Shown here piece after piece: positions 1 to 8,293 of a stretch of 64,000 bases of DNA. The notes under the pieces were generated by a model. That model ran no database searches, was not told where the DNA came from, and worked only from the letters and a program-made list of their open reading frames with translations. The stretch is taken from the NCBI RefSeq assembly GCF_025499605.1, contig NZ_JAFMVC010000011.1:62001-126000 (forward strand), written 5' to 3'. The number at the start of each line of letters is the position of its first letter. The first letter of the stretch is position 1. This DNA is from Carboxylicivirga litoralis (GTDB lineage Bacteria > Bacteroidota > Bacteroidia > Bacteroidales > Marinilabiliaceae). The position numbers and the translations under genes were made by a program.

Positions 1-1144
1 TATAGGTTTTAGCCGCTGTTTCGGCATCTACCGTGCGCGGGTCGAGCACTTTACCGAAGTTATCCATCAGGTGATCGACATACGTTGAGTAAAGGCTGGT
101 CGTCCATTTTCTTAGCTTTTTATTAAAGCGCACGGTGTGATGGAGGCTGCCCAGCCAGGTATCATCTTTTCGCAAATCCATTGGTAAGGCTGGAAAGTCA
201 ACATCTTTCGCGTAGTTATGACTGACATTCAGGCGAATATCCTGGTTGTGATTTAAGCTAAAAGCCATGGATGTACCAATGTTATTTCTACTAAAGGATG
301 AAAGCACTTCATTACCATTACCATCTTCATAATTATCACCTGTTGAGAGGGAACCAAACACCTTTATATCGTGCGATTTTCCATTGAAACCGATCAGACC
401 TTCGCTGCGGTAAATGCGTCCATTGCTTTCGTAGCTACCCGACAAGCGGCCATTCAATGCCGGTTCATCTCCAAACCCTGGCTGTTCCGTTTGGAAATTA
501 ATGGTGCCACCAAAGGCATTACCGTAGCGCAAGGAATAAGGGCCTTTTAAAATCGTAATTTGCGATAGCATGTTAACCGGCATTTGGCTGCTGGGCGGAT
601 CCATGCGGTTGGGACAGGCGGCATTGGCGCTCTGAGCCCCATCCATCACTATATTGAGCTGGTCGTATTTAAAGCCCCGCAGTACCGGGTCGAATCCATA
701 GCTGCCACTTTTGCGAATGAAAGCTACTTCTGGCATCTGAGCCAATAAGGCTGAAGCATCGTGCGACAGGCGGTTTTGATTATTAAACAGCACCGACAGA
801 GAATCGGTAACTGGCTGGTGAAGAGCAATGATACTGACGGGTTGCAGCAGGTAATCATGATTGGTCAATAAATAGGTTCCTTGTTTTAATAGAGCCTCAA
901 CTTCTGATGGCTTCAAATTAATTGCACCATAGATAATATGTGAAACAATTAATGAACTGTTTGATTCGTAGTTGATTGTGATAACTCCTTGTTGATCGCT
1001 GATTCCTTGTTGACTACCATATTGGTAGTTGGCATTAACAATAGGTGTTTTTAACGCCCGGTCAAGCAATTGAATCGATTGACTATGGATGGGGTTAAAA
1101 ATTACACACACTAGTAATGCCACCAAAAAGATGAATTTATTCAT
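1..1144 (-). CDS. TonB-dependent receptor, copper-receptor (NosA/OprC) type, C-terminus outside window
   Basis: The reading frame starts at the ATG at 1144 and stays open to base 1, giving about 381 N-terminal residues. A signal peptide (MNKFIFLVALLVCVIFNP, cut near HSQS) is followed by a short regulatory-like segment, a plug domain and the first barrel strands. The plug contains ANAACPNRMDPPSSQMP and the barrel contains DHLMDNFGK. As I remember them, these Cys/Met/His-containing segments are typical of the copper-type TonB receptors NosA and OprC, so outer-membrane copper or copper-chelate uptake is the inferred role. It is the last visible gene of a leftward operon, 93 bp after a small cysteine-rich membrane protein. 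The family call is fairly sure; the substrate is inferred. Confidence 0.75.
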   Translation of the reverse strand, partial: MNKFIFLVALLVCVIFNPIHSQSIQLLDRALKTPIVNANYQYGSQQGISDQQGVITINYESNSSLIVSHIIYGAINLKPSEVEALLKQGTYLLTNHDYLLQPVSIIALHQPVTDSLSVLFNNQNRLSHDASALLAQMPEVAFIRKSGSYGFDPVLRGFKYDQLNIVMDGAQSANAACPNRMDPPSSQMPVNMLSQITILKGPYSLRYGNAFGGTINFQTEQPGFGDEPALNGRLSGSYESNGRIYRSEGLIGFNGKSHDIKVFGSLSTGDNYEDGNGNEVLSSFSRNNIGTSMAFSLNHNQDIRLNVSHNYAKDVDFPALPMDLRKDDTWLGSLHHTVRFNKKLRKWTTSLYSTYVDHLMDNFGKVLDPRTVDAETAAKTY

Positions 1145-1237
1145 TTTGGAGGTGTGAAATGATTAAAAAATGGCACATAAATCTCATTCAGTGCTTAGCG
1201 CTGAACGGGTGCTTTTAATAAAGTCGATATGGAGGAA

Positions 1238-1642
1238 TCAATGGCGGGGAGGATGAAAAATATCGGCGTGAACGGCCTGAAGGCTTAAATGTGTTCGAAC
1301 GCAATAAGAGATACTTTTTGAGGTGTTTAAAGCTTTGTATGGATTTCTAAAATCATTAAAAAAATCGATAAGCAGTTTGCGTTTTGTAGGCTCAGGACTG
1401 GTTTTGTCCTGCTCGTTTTGCTGCTCCATCTGTTTTTTAAGATGACAACATCCCTGGCAAGTATTGTTTTTAACTTCTTTTTGCTCACATAAATTTTCAG
1501 CAATGTATTGTTGATTCATTTTAAAAACCAAAAGGATAAATGAGTCACCTGAAGAAGCGATTAAGCTTACCAATGCTAATAATATGAGGAGCGATTTTTT
1601 CAAAAATAAAGGATGTGCTTTGCAGATATAACAAAGGCACAC
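1238..1642 (-). CDS. small cysteine-containing membrane protein linked to copper-type receptor
   Basis: 134 aa if the GTG at 1642 is used; a TTG at 1603 would give a cleaner start (MKKSLLILLALVSLIASSGD). One hydrophobic N-terminal segment is followed by a conserved-looking core, YIAENLCEQKEV then CQGCCHLKKQ, and a polar tail. I know similar small Bacteroidota proteins (LC..., C-x-G-x-C-x-L-x-K patterns) beside TonB receptors and metal genes, but no biochemical function. The three clustered cysteines suggest metal binding or a redox role at the membrane. It lies 25 bp after the STN-type receptor and 93 bp before the copper-type receptor on the same strand, so it is probably co-transcribed. Confidence 0.65.
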   Translation of the reverse strand: MCLCYICKAHPLFLKKSLLILLALVSLIASSGDSFILLVFKMNQQYIAENLCEQKEVKNNTCQGCCHLKKQMEQQNEQDKTSPEPTKRKLLIDFFNDFRNPYKALNTSKSISYCVRTHLSLQAVHADIFHPPRH

Positions 1643-1667
1643 CCCTTATGTTTTTGTGATGAGTTGA

Positions 1668-4442
1668 TTAGAAGTCGTCTTTTGCGTTGCCCAGGAACTT
1701 GAAATTATAAGTCACCGTAAAAATAGGCTTACCAAAGATGGACATCTTATAGCCTTGAATTCTTTCCCCTTCGGAGCGGAAGAAAATATTATACGCATTC
1801 TGACGACCTAAAATATTGTAAACAGCAAAGGTCCAGGAGCTGTGATTTAGTTTTTTAGCCACCAGGTTTCCGTTAAGCGTAGCGGCTACATCCAGTCGAA
1901 TATAATCGGGCATGCGCATCGAATTTCGGTCGGAATAATACACTTTATCAGCTCCGCCAAAGTTGTAATAAGCTACCGGAGCTGTAAATGGTCGTCCGGT
2001 ACTATAAAAGAAGTTAGACGATATATTTAAGCGTCGGTTGAACTTATAGTTAGCAACAAATTTAAAATCATGCGGTTTATCGTAGTTGGCCGGGAAGAAA
2101 TCGCCGTTATTCACCTGTTCCTCATCAAAGTCACTTTCTATTTTGTGTTCAATGCGCGAATAGGTGTAATTCATCCATCCCGTTAGTTTTCCTCGCTTTT
2201 TCTGAACCATCAATTCTACACCATATGCTCTACCGCTACCATTTAACACATCGGTCTCCAGATGTTCGTTCATCACTAATTGTGCACCTCCTTTGTAATC
2301 AATGATGTTATCCAAACTTTTATAATAGGTTTCAATAGATGCTTCAATGCTGTTGTTTCTTAGGTTTTTGTAAAACCCTATTGAATACTGGTCGCCTCGT
2401 TGAGGTTTCAGATATTTATCACTTAATTTCCAGATGTCGGTAGGTGCCATGGCGGCCGTATTGGATATCATCTGGATGTATTGGTACATGCGGTTATAAC
2501 CGATTTTAAGCGAGCTATTGCCACTTAGTCGGATATTGGAAGAGAGTCGCAGTTCGGGACCCGAATAAAATGAAATACCGCCACTATTATGATGTGTTGT
2601 ATCAGTGATATTATCAACCGTGCGTGGTAATCCGGCCGTATAGTTATATTGGGTTTTAGGGCCAAAGTTACTGTACATCGAATACCTTAATCCGGCCGAA
2701 AGGGACATAAAATGCGTCAGTTCAAACTCATCGCTGATATATAGTGCAGCTTCCAATGCTCGCTCACTTTCCAACTCTTTGTAGGCAATAAGTGACTCGG
2801 TGGATGTAGGACGTTGTTTACCCGGCATTAAATCGTACCAGGTAGCCTGTAAGCCAAAATCAATCTTGTGATTTTTGTTGGATAGGTACGAGAAATCTGA
2901 CTTAAAACTATATTGATTCAATTGATAATCAATTTTATGCAATAAGCTCGAATCGGTGCGCGACTCGGTGGTATAATCATAATTGCTGACAATGCCCGAG
3001 AAAGTCGAAAATAACTTGGGGCTAAAGATGTGTTTCCATTTAACAGTCGAAGCTAAAGTGTTGTATTCAAAGGCATCCTCTGTGTAATAATCAAAGTCAT
3101 CGTGACTGTAATAACCCGTTAGGTAGATACTGTTATTGTCATCAATATCCCATGAAAAGCTTCCTTGTAAATCATGGAAATTGGCTGAGCTGTTTTTAAG
3201 TTTGGCATCATCAAGTAGTTTCAAAACCCAGTCGGAATAGGTGGTGCGTGCGGCCAGAATAAACGAGCTTTTATCTTTTTTGATTGGCGATTCTAATGTT
3301 AATCGCCCTGATACCGGGCTAATGCCACCATTAAGCTTGGTTTCTTTTCGATTCCCTTCCTTAACGGTCATGTCCATTACCGATGAAACACGACCGCCAT
3401 ATTTTGCCGGAATGCCACTTTTATAAAGGGTAATATCTTTGATGATATCGGCATTAAAACCTGAGAAAAAGCCAAAGAAATGCGAAGTGTTGATGATGGG
3501 GGCATCATTAAGCAAAATCAGATTCTGGTCGGTGCTACCACCACGCACATTAAAACCATTAGATGCTTCTCCAACACTTTGCACACCGGGCAAAAGAAGG
3601 GTAGTTTTGATGACATCAGCTTCGCCCATGCCCAGTGGCAATTGTTTTAGTGTTTTCATGGTTATTTTTTCCATTCCCATGCGCAGGTTTCGCACCGGGT
3701 CTTCGGTTTTAGCCGTGATGGTTACTTCCTTTAATGAAGTTGGTTTACTTTTCATTTCTACATCCAGTGAACCATCCGAATGAATCACAATGTTTCGATA
3801 GGTCGTTTTCATACCAACCGAACGGTACTCCACTTTGTATTGGCCTTTGGGCAATGAAAACGAGTAGTGTCCGTATAAATTGGTGACAGTACCATTTTTT
3901 AAATCATCGATGTAAACAACTGTTCCTACCAATGGTTCACCACTTTCTATGTCAGTTATTTTGCCGCTTAAAGTTGCTTTGTTTGAGTATAGGTTTTTGG
4001 CTTGGCTACCAATGGTAAAAACCAGGTATTCTTTGTTGATTTTTTCTTCTGTTAGGTCTTCTTTTTGAGGCGCTGCATAAACAATGGAATCCAATGTGAT
4101 GGATGCTTTGTCTTTAATGTAGTTGGAGTATAGCTGCGCATAATTAGTTTTAATCTTGTAATCGTTTGTGAAAACGACTTTGGTATTATCGATAATCGTA
4201 TATTCCAATTGACTTTCTTTCGATAACCACTCAATAATTTTGTTAATAGGTTGATGGCTGAAACTAGGGTTTAACTTCAAATCTTCAGTCCAGTTTTGTG
4301 TATAGAAAAACTTGTAGTCTGATTTGCTTTCAAGTACATCGATTAACTCATTAAATGAGATTGAGTCTTTTTGTAAAGTAATATTCTGACTAACAGCACT
4401 GAATAAAGGAAGACAAAAAACAATTATTAAAAGGCGTTTCAT
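1668..4442 (-). CDS. TonB-dependent receptor with STN and carboxypeptidase-regulatory-like domains
   Basis: 924 aa outer-membrane receptor. Order: signal peptide (1-19), an STN-like secretin/TonB short N-terminal domain (about 20-95, ISFNELIDVLESKSDYKFFY), a carboxypeptidase-regulatory-like beta-sandwich (about 155-240), a TonB plug (about 255-365, with FNVRGGSTDQNLILLNDAP) and a 22-strand-type barrel ending in Phe924. The STN domain usually relays signals to FecR-type anti-sigma factors, but none is adjacent. No SusD gene follows, so this is not a standard SusC/D glycan system. It sits 9 bp after a 244-aa secreted protein and 25 bp before the small Cys protein. The ligand is unknown; the downstream copper-type receptor hints at metal or chelate uptake. 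Confidence 0.9.
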   Translation of the reverse strand: MKRLLIIVFCLPLFSAVSQNITLQKDSISFNELIDVLESKSDYKFFYTQNWTEDLKLNPSFSHQPINKIIEWLSKESQLEYTIIDNTKVVFTNDYKIKTNYAQLYSNYIKDKASITLDSIVYAAPQKEDLTEEKINKEYLVFTIGSQAKNLYSNKATLSGKITDIESGEPLVGTVVYIDDLKNGTVTNLYGHYSFSLPKGQYKVEYRSVGMKTTYRNIVIHSDGSLDVEMKSKPTSLKEVTITAKTEDPVRNLRMGMEKITMKTLKQLPLGMGEADVIKTTLLLPGVQSVGEASNGFNVRGGSTDQNLILLNDAPIINTSHFFGFFSGFNADIIKDITLYKSGIPAKYGGRVSSVMDMTVKEGNRKETKLNGGISPVSGRLTLESPIKKDKSSFILAARTTYSDWVLKLLDDAKLKNSSANFHDLQGSFSWDIDDNNSIYLTGYYSHDDFDYYTEDAFEYNTLASTVKWKHIFSPKLFSTFSGIVSNYDYTTESRTDSSLLHKIDYQLNQYSFKSDFSYLSNKNHKIDFGLQATWYDLMPGKQRPTSTESLIAYKELESERALEAALYISDEFELTHFMSLSAGLRYSMYSNFGPKTQYNYTAGLPRTVDNITDTTHHNSGGISFYSGPELRLSSNIRLSGNSSLKIGYNRMYQYIQMISNTAAMAPTDIWKLSDKYLKPQRGDQYSIGFYKNLRNNSIEASIETYYKSLDNIIDYKGGAQLVMNEHLETDVLNGSGRAYGVELMVQKKRGKLTGWMNYTYSRIEHKIESDFDEEQVNNGDFFPANYDKPHDFKFVANYKFNRRLNISSNFFYSTGRPFTAPVAYYNFGGADKVYYSDRNSMRMPDYIRLDVAATLNGNLVAKKLNHSSWTFAVYNILGRQNAYNIFFRSEGERIQGYKMSIFGKPIFTVTYNFKFLGNAKDDF

Positions 4443-4451
4443 AGGTTAGGC

Positions 4452-5186
4452 TTAGAGTGTGTCGATAAAACGTAATAGATGTGAAAGTTGATGTGGACTC
4501 ATCTTTTTATAGGAGTGGTTGATGGATTTTATTTTTTTCTTCAGTTGTTTTTTATGCTGTGGGAATAGTGCTAATAGCTTTTTTTTGTTCGTAATGTTAT
4601 AATAGTAATTTCCATAGAAAAGATAGCGTTCTGTAGTGTATGAGTATGTTGGCAGGGCGTCGTTAACTCCTCTTTTTACAAAATGCTTTATCAAAAGAGC
4701 AGAGTTTTCTGAATTATAGATTTGCTCATAAAATCCAGGTGTTAATCCCATGTTTTGTTTATCCTTTTTAAAATTGATAAACATATATGAGCGATAATCG
4801 AACTGAATTTTAAATGAATCAACTTCATTTTTATTGAGTTCGATATACGTATTTGAGAATTTATAAAAATCAGGATTTACAATTAACTTATCTTTGAAAA
4901 TGTCGTAAAGGACTTTCTTTTTAGGATACTCATTTCCATTAATGTATAAGGTTCCTATTCCTGTTGTTGAATGTAAATATGGATTTTCATTGGTTGGATA
5001 ATGATATGGCTTATACTCTCGACCATCAATGTAATTAAGTTCATTATAAAACTTATTTTTATAGAGCTGAAGAATACAGTCAGTTGTTGTATCGGTGCTT
5101 GGTCTAGACGTATCTTGAGCTTGTAATACTGAGTTTATTAATAAAAAATTTATCAATAAAACAATAAATTGGGTAGGGTTACGCAT
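4452..5186 (-). CDS. secreted protein of unknown function, first gene of receptor operon
   Basis: 244 aa. A hydrophobic signal peptide (MRNPTQFIVLLINFLLINSVLQAQ) is followed by a charged, Tyr/Lys/Asn-rich mature part without cysteines apart from one near residue 37. I do not recognise a family. A perfect TAnnTTTG box lies 26 bp upstream (5212-5219), making this the promoter-proximal gene of the leftward operon that continues into two TonB receptors. Being only 9 bp ahead of the STN-type receptor, it could be a periplasmic accessory or ligand-capture protein, but that rests on position alone. Confidence 0.7.
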   Translation of the reverse strand: MRNPTQFIVLLINFLLINSVLQAQDTSRPSTDTTTDCILQLYKNKFYNELNYIDGREYKPYHYPTNENPYLHSTTGIGTLYINGNEYPKKKVLYDIFKDKLIVNPDFYKFSNTYIELNKNEVDSFKIQFDYRSYMFINFKKDKQNMGLTPGFYEQIYNSENSALLIKHFVKRGVNDALPTYSYTTERYLFYGNYYYNITNKKKLLALFPQHKKQLKKKIKSINHSYKKMSPHQLSHLLRFIDTL

Positions 5187-5211
5187 AAAGGTTTAAGTTT
5201 AACTGTGATAA

Positions 5212-5219
5212 CAAAAGTA
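5212..5219 (-). promoter_or_regulatory. -7 promoter box of the receptor operon
   Basis: TACTTTTG on the minus strand matches the Bacteroidota consensus TAnnTTTG. It ends 26 nt before the ATG at 5186. No clear -33 element was assigned. Confidence 0.55.
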
Positions 5220-5338
5220 TAAAAAGACTCGAATTGTTAACATTATTTAATTAAAAATTAATGATTTTAATAACTATTCGTAAAAAAGTGATTTTTTTTT
5301 TGCAGTTTTGAACTCATAACCACACAGCTTAATCCTTT

Positions 5339-6541
5339 ATGAATCGAATTATTGTTATCACTTTTCTGCTTGCAATAAGCATTTCATCTTGCCTTGAACC
5401 ATATGAGGTAGATATTTCCAATTACGAAGATTTATTAGTTGTTGATGCGTTGATTACTGATGAGGTTAAAAATCATAGAGTATATCTTACTCGTTCGGTT
5501 CCTAACCTTGATACAGAGCCATCTGTTGAATCTGGTGCTTTGGTAATGATTACAGATGAAACAGGTAAGGAAGAAGTTTTAACAGAGATAGAACCTGGTG
5601 TATACGAAACGGATCAACTACAATTTATTGCAAGAGTTGGTGGTACTTATACCTTGACAATTCGCACATCAAACGGTAACACTTATCAATCCGAGCCTTG
5701 TACTATTGTGCCTAAATCAAGCATTAACAAAGTGCATTATAAAAAGGGGAAAGAGTGGAATGCAGATGAAACCGAGGAATTTGAAGGTATACATATTTTA
5801 GTAGATGGAACTGCTAGTGAAGATACTTATGTGAGGTGGCTCTATGACGAAGATTGGAAGTTTAAGGTGCCGTATCCGGTTTTAATGGATTATAATTACC
5901 AAACTCAAGATTGGGAATATATAAAAATAGAAAACGAGTATTGTTGGAAGAGCTATGACTCAAATCAAGTTTTAATCCATTCTTTTTCGAACCAGGAAAA
6001 TCCAACCATTAAAAATCGAGAAGTTTGTTTTGTTCCTTCAGAAGTAACAGATAAGTTAACTGTCCGGTATAGTGTTTTGGTCAGGCAGTTAAGTATATCA
6101 AAGCAGGAATATGAATTTTGGAATAAACTAAAAATATCAACGGAAGATGTGGGTGATGTTTTTGGTTCTCAGCCATTTTCAATTACCGGAAATATACAAA
6201 ACACCAATGATGCAAAAGAACCGGTTTTGGGATATTTTCAAACAGGTAGCGTTGCTTCCGAACGATTATATATCAACCGTCAGGAAATTGCAGACATTGA
6301 ACTACCAATACGTTCTTATAAAGAAGGTTGTCGCGTTGATTCCTTTAAGGCTGATGGCTTATCATATAGTTCGGCTCTGGAAATTTATGAAACACTTGTT
6401 GTTTCTGGTCCCTATAATTTACACGATGCCATATACAGCGACATGAGTATGGCTGTTATCGGGCTGCTTTTGGCGCCACCACCTTGTTCTGACTGCACTG
6501 TTACTGGTAATCCACAAAAACCTGATTTTTGGGAAGATTAA
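5339..6541 (+). CDS. DUF4249 family lipoprotein
   Basis: 400 aa. A lipoprotein signal ends at Cys18 (SISSC), then LEPYEVDISNYEDLLVVDALITDE, a characteristic DUF4249 opening. In Bacteroidota, DUF4249 proteins are surface or periplasmic lipoproteins often encoded beside TonB receptors with STN/regulatory-like domains; no activity is established. Here the gene diverges from such a receptor operon over a 152-bp gap and is followed 10 bp later by an MG2/plug-like protein, so all are likely part of one envelope function. A near-consensus -7 box (CAGTTTTG) lies at 5303-5310. The C-terminus has an unusual C-S-D-C motif. Confidence 0.85.
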   Translation: MNRIIVITFLLAISISSCLEPYEVDISNYEDLLVVDALITDEVKNHRVYLTRSVPNLDTEPSVESGALVMITDETGKEEVLTEIEPGVYETDQLQFIARVGGTYTLTIRTSNGNTYQSEPCTIVPKSSINKVHYKKGKEWNADETEEFEGIHILVDGTASEDTYVRWLYDEDWKFKVPYPVLMDYNYQTQDWEYIKIENEYCWKSYDSNQVLIHSFSNQENPTIKNREVCFVPSEVTDKLTVRYSVLVRQLSISKQEYEFWNKLKISTEDVGDVFGSQPFSITGNIQNTNDAKEPVLGYFQTGSVASERLYINRQEIADIELPIRSYKEGCRVDSFKADGLSYSSALEIYETLVVSGPYNLHDAIYSDMSMAVIGLLLAPPPCSDCTVTGNPQKPDFWED

Positions 6542-6551
6542 ATAATCTAAC

Positions 6552-8225
6552 ATGAGGAAAATTCTACTTACCCTAGGTGCTTTTTTTATAATTCACTCTT
6601 TTGCCTTATCGCAAGAAAAGCTTGTAATAAATACTGATCGAACTATTTATATAGGTGGAGAGTCTATTTGGTTTACTGTTAGTAATATAAAGCCTGAGAC
6701 TAAACAAACATCTAACCTTAGTAAGGTTGCATATATTGAATTATTGAATAATGCCAATATGCCAGTTGTGCAAGAAAAGGTGTACTTAAAAGATGGGCAT
6801 ATAACATCTTTGATTGATATTCCGGATTCAGTTTCAACTGGTAATTACTTGTTGAGGGTATATACACGTTGGATGACAAATTATTCTCCTGATAATTATG
6901 AGAGTAAAGTCATCTCAATAGTAAATCCATTTGCAAATAATTCACTGCCCAAAGGAGGTGGAGATAATAATGTTGCAATTGCTAATAATATGTCTGACAG
7001 CAGCTTGTCTAAACTGTTTTTTAGAGGTTTGAAGAGTAATTACAAACATAGGAAATTGGTGAGTTTTAGTTTTAGCACTGACGATTTAGCTTGGAGTAGT
7101 TTAACTGTTTCTGTTGTTAAAAAGTGTTTGTATAGTCCAATGTGCAAGCCTTTAAAAAAGTCAATTGTTAATCCTGATTTGAGTATAGAAAACATAAAGG
7201 TGCCTGAATACAAAGGTGAAATTATAAAAGGTCGGGTGATTGATTTAAGATCAAATGATTTGATTACAAAAGAGAAGATGATGTTGTCTTTCGTCAGTCA
7301 AAATCCGATATTAAAATTTTCAGAAACAGATGCAAATGGAGAATTTATTTTTGAAGCCAATCGCTTTGGCAGGCAAGAGATGGTAATCCAACCTTATTCG
7401 CCTGATACAACAAAGCTGCATTATAAAATTGAATTAGAGAATAACTTTTCGGGGAATTATTCGAAAAGTAGCTTCCCTGAATTAAGCCTTGATACTGCGC
7501 AAGTGAATCAAATTAACAAAGCTATCGTTAATATGCAGATTAATACAATTTATGCCAGTCACTTTGTTAATGTTGCGCAAGCTGATTCGATTGAAAATAT
7601 GGAGTCGTTTTATGGTCAACCGGAAAATACCATTGTTATTGATAAATATATTGATTTGCCAACGACGGAAGAAGTTGTTAGGGAAATCGTTCCATATGTT
7701 AGTTTAAGAAAGAGCAAGGGACAATATGAGTTTCGGGTGTACGAAGAGAAATCGCTATATCCTAAAGAGGGAGGTACTTTATCTTTTGTTGATGGAGTGC
7801 CGGTTCGTGATATCGAACGTATTTTAGCAATTGACCCTAAATACCTGGAGAAAGTAGATGTTGTTAATCTAAACTATTTCATGAAAGATGAGAATCTTGG
7901 GCGTTTGGTATTGTTTTATACTCGTAATAGTGATATGGGCAATATGGAATTTGATCATCGTATCTTCAGGCAGGTTTACAATGGCTATTTAAATTCTTAC
8001 ACCTATAGTAGTCCTGACTATTCTAATGAAGAGCTATATAATTCTCGTTTAGCTGATTATAGGAATGTACTATATTATGCAAGTATTGCTGATTTGCAGA
8101 ATAAAAAACAGGTAGATCTGGAGTTTTATACAAGCGATGACACTTCGGAGTATACCGTTGTGATAACCGGGATAAACAGTCAGGGTGAAAGAGAATGTGC
8201 AACAAAGTCCTTTGTTGTTGAATAG
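6552..8225 (+). CDS. secreted protein with MG2-like domain and degenerate TonB-plug-like domain
   Basis: 557 aa with a signal peptide (MRKILLTLGAFFIIHSFALSQ). Residues 20-130 resemble the macroglobulin MG2-type domain found in Bacteroidota receptor-associated proteins (INTDRTIYIGGESIWFTV). A beta-sandwich region (about 220-300) precedes a segment near 360-465 that looks like a TonB plug without a following barrel (VSLRKSKGQYEFRV, then DENLGRLVLFYTRN). Family members often accompany DUF4249 or TonB receptors; their function is unknown. It follows the DUF4249 gene after 10 bp and is probably translated from the same mRNA. Domain assignments are by eye. Confidence 0.7.
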   Translation: MRKILLTLGAFFIIHSFALSQEKLVINTDRTIYIGGESIWFTVSNIKPETKQTSNLSKVAYIELLNNANMPVVQEKVYLKDGHITSLIDIPDSVSTGNYLLRVYTRWMTNYSPDNYESKVISIVNPFANNSLPKGGGDNNVAIANNMSDSSLSKLFFRGLKSNYKHRKLVSFSFSTDDLAWSSLTVSVVKKCLYSPMCKPLKKSIVNPDLSIENIKVPEYKGEIIKGRVIDLRSNDLITKEKMMLSFVSQNPILKFSETDANGEFIFEANRFGRQEMVIQPYSPDTTKLHYKIELENNFSGNYSKSSFPELSLDTAQVNQINKAIVNMQINTIYASHFVNVAQADSIENMESFYGQPENTIVIDKYIDLPTTEEVVREIVPYVSLRKSKGQYEFRVYEEKSLYPKEGGTLSFVDGVPVRDIERILAIDPKYLEKVDVVNLNYFMKDENLGRLVLFYTRNSDMGNMEFDHRIFRQVYNGYLNSYTYSSPDYSNEELYNSRLADYRNVLYYASIADLQNKKQVDLEFYTSDDTSEYTVVITGINSQGERECATKSFVVE

Positions 8226-8262
8226 GATTAAGAAATCGTATCGATAGGTTTTGAATTCTTTC

Positions 8263-8270
8263 TACCTTTG
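8263..8270 (+). promoter_or_regulatory. -7 promoter box of nadB
   Basis: TACCTTTG, an exact TAnnTTTG match. A GTG at 8270 lies inside it, which rules that codon out as the nadB start and supports the ATG at 8294. Confidence 0.65.
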
Positions 8271-8293
8271 TGTGCTGTACAAAGATTTTTCCG

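Noticed and set aside
3241-3783. Plus-strand open frames inside the STN-type receptor gene
   Set aside because: They are antisense to a well-supported 924-aa receptor and have no independent signals.
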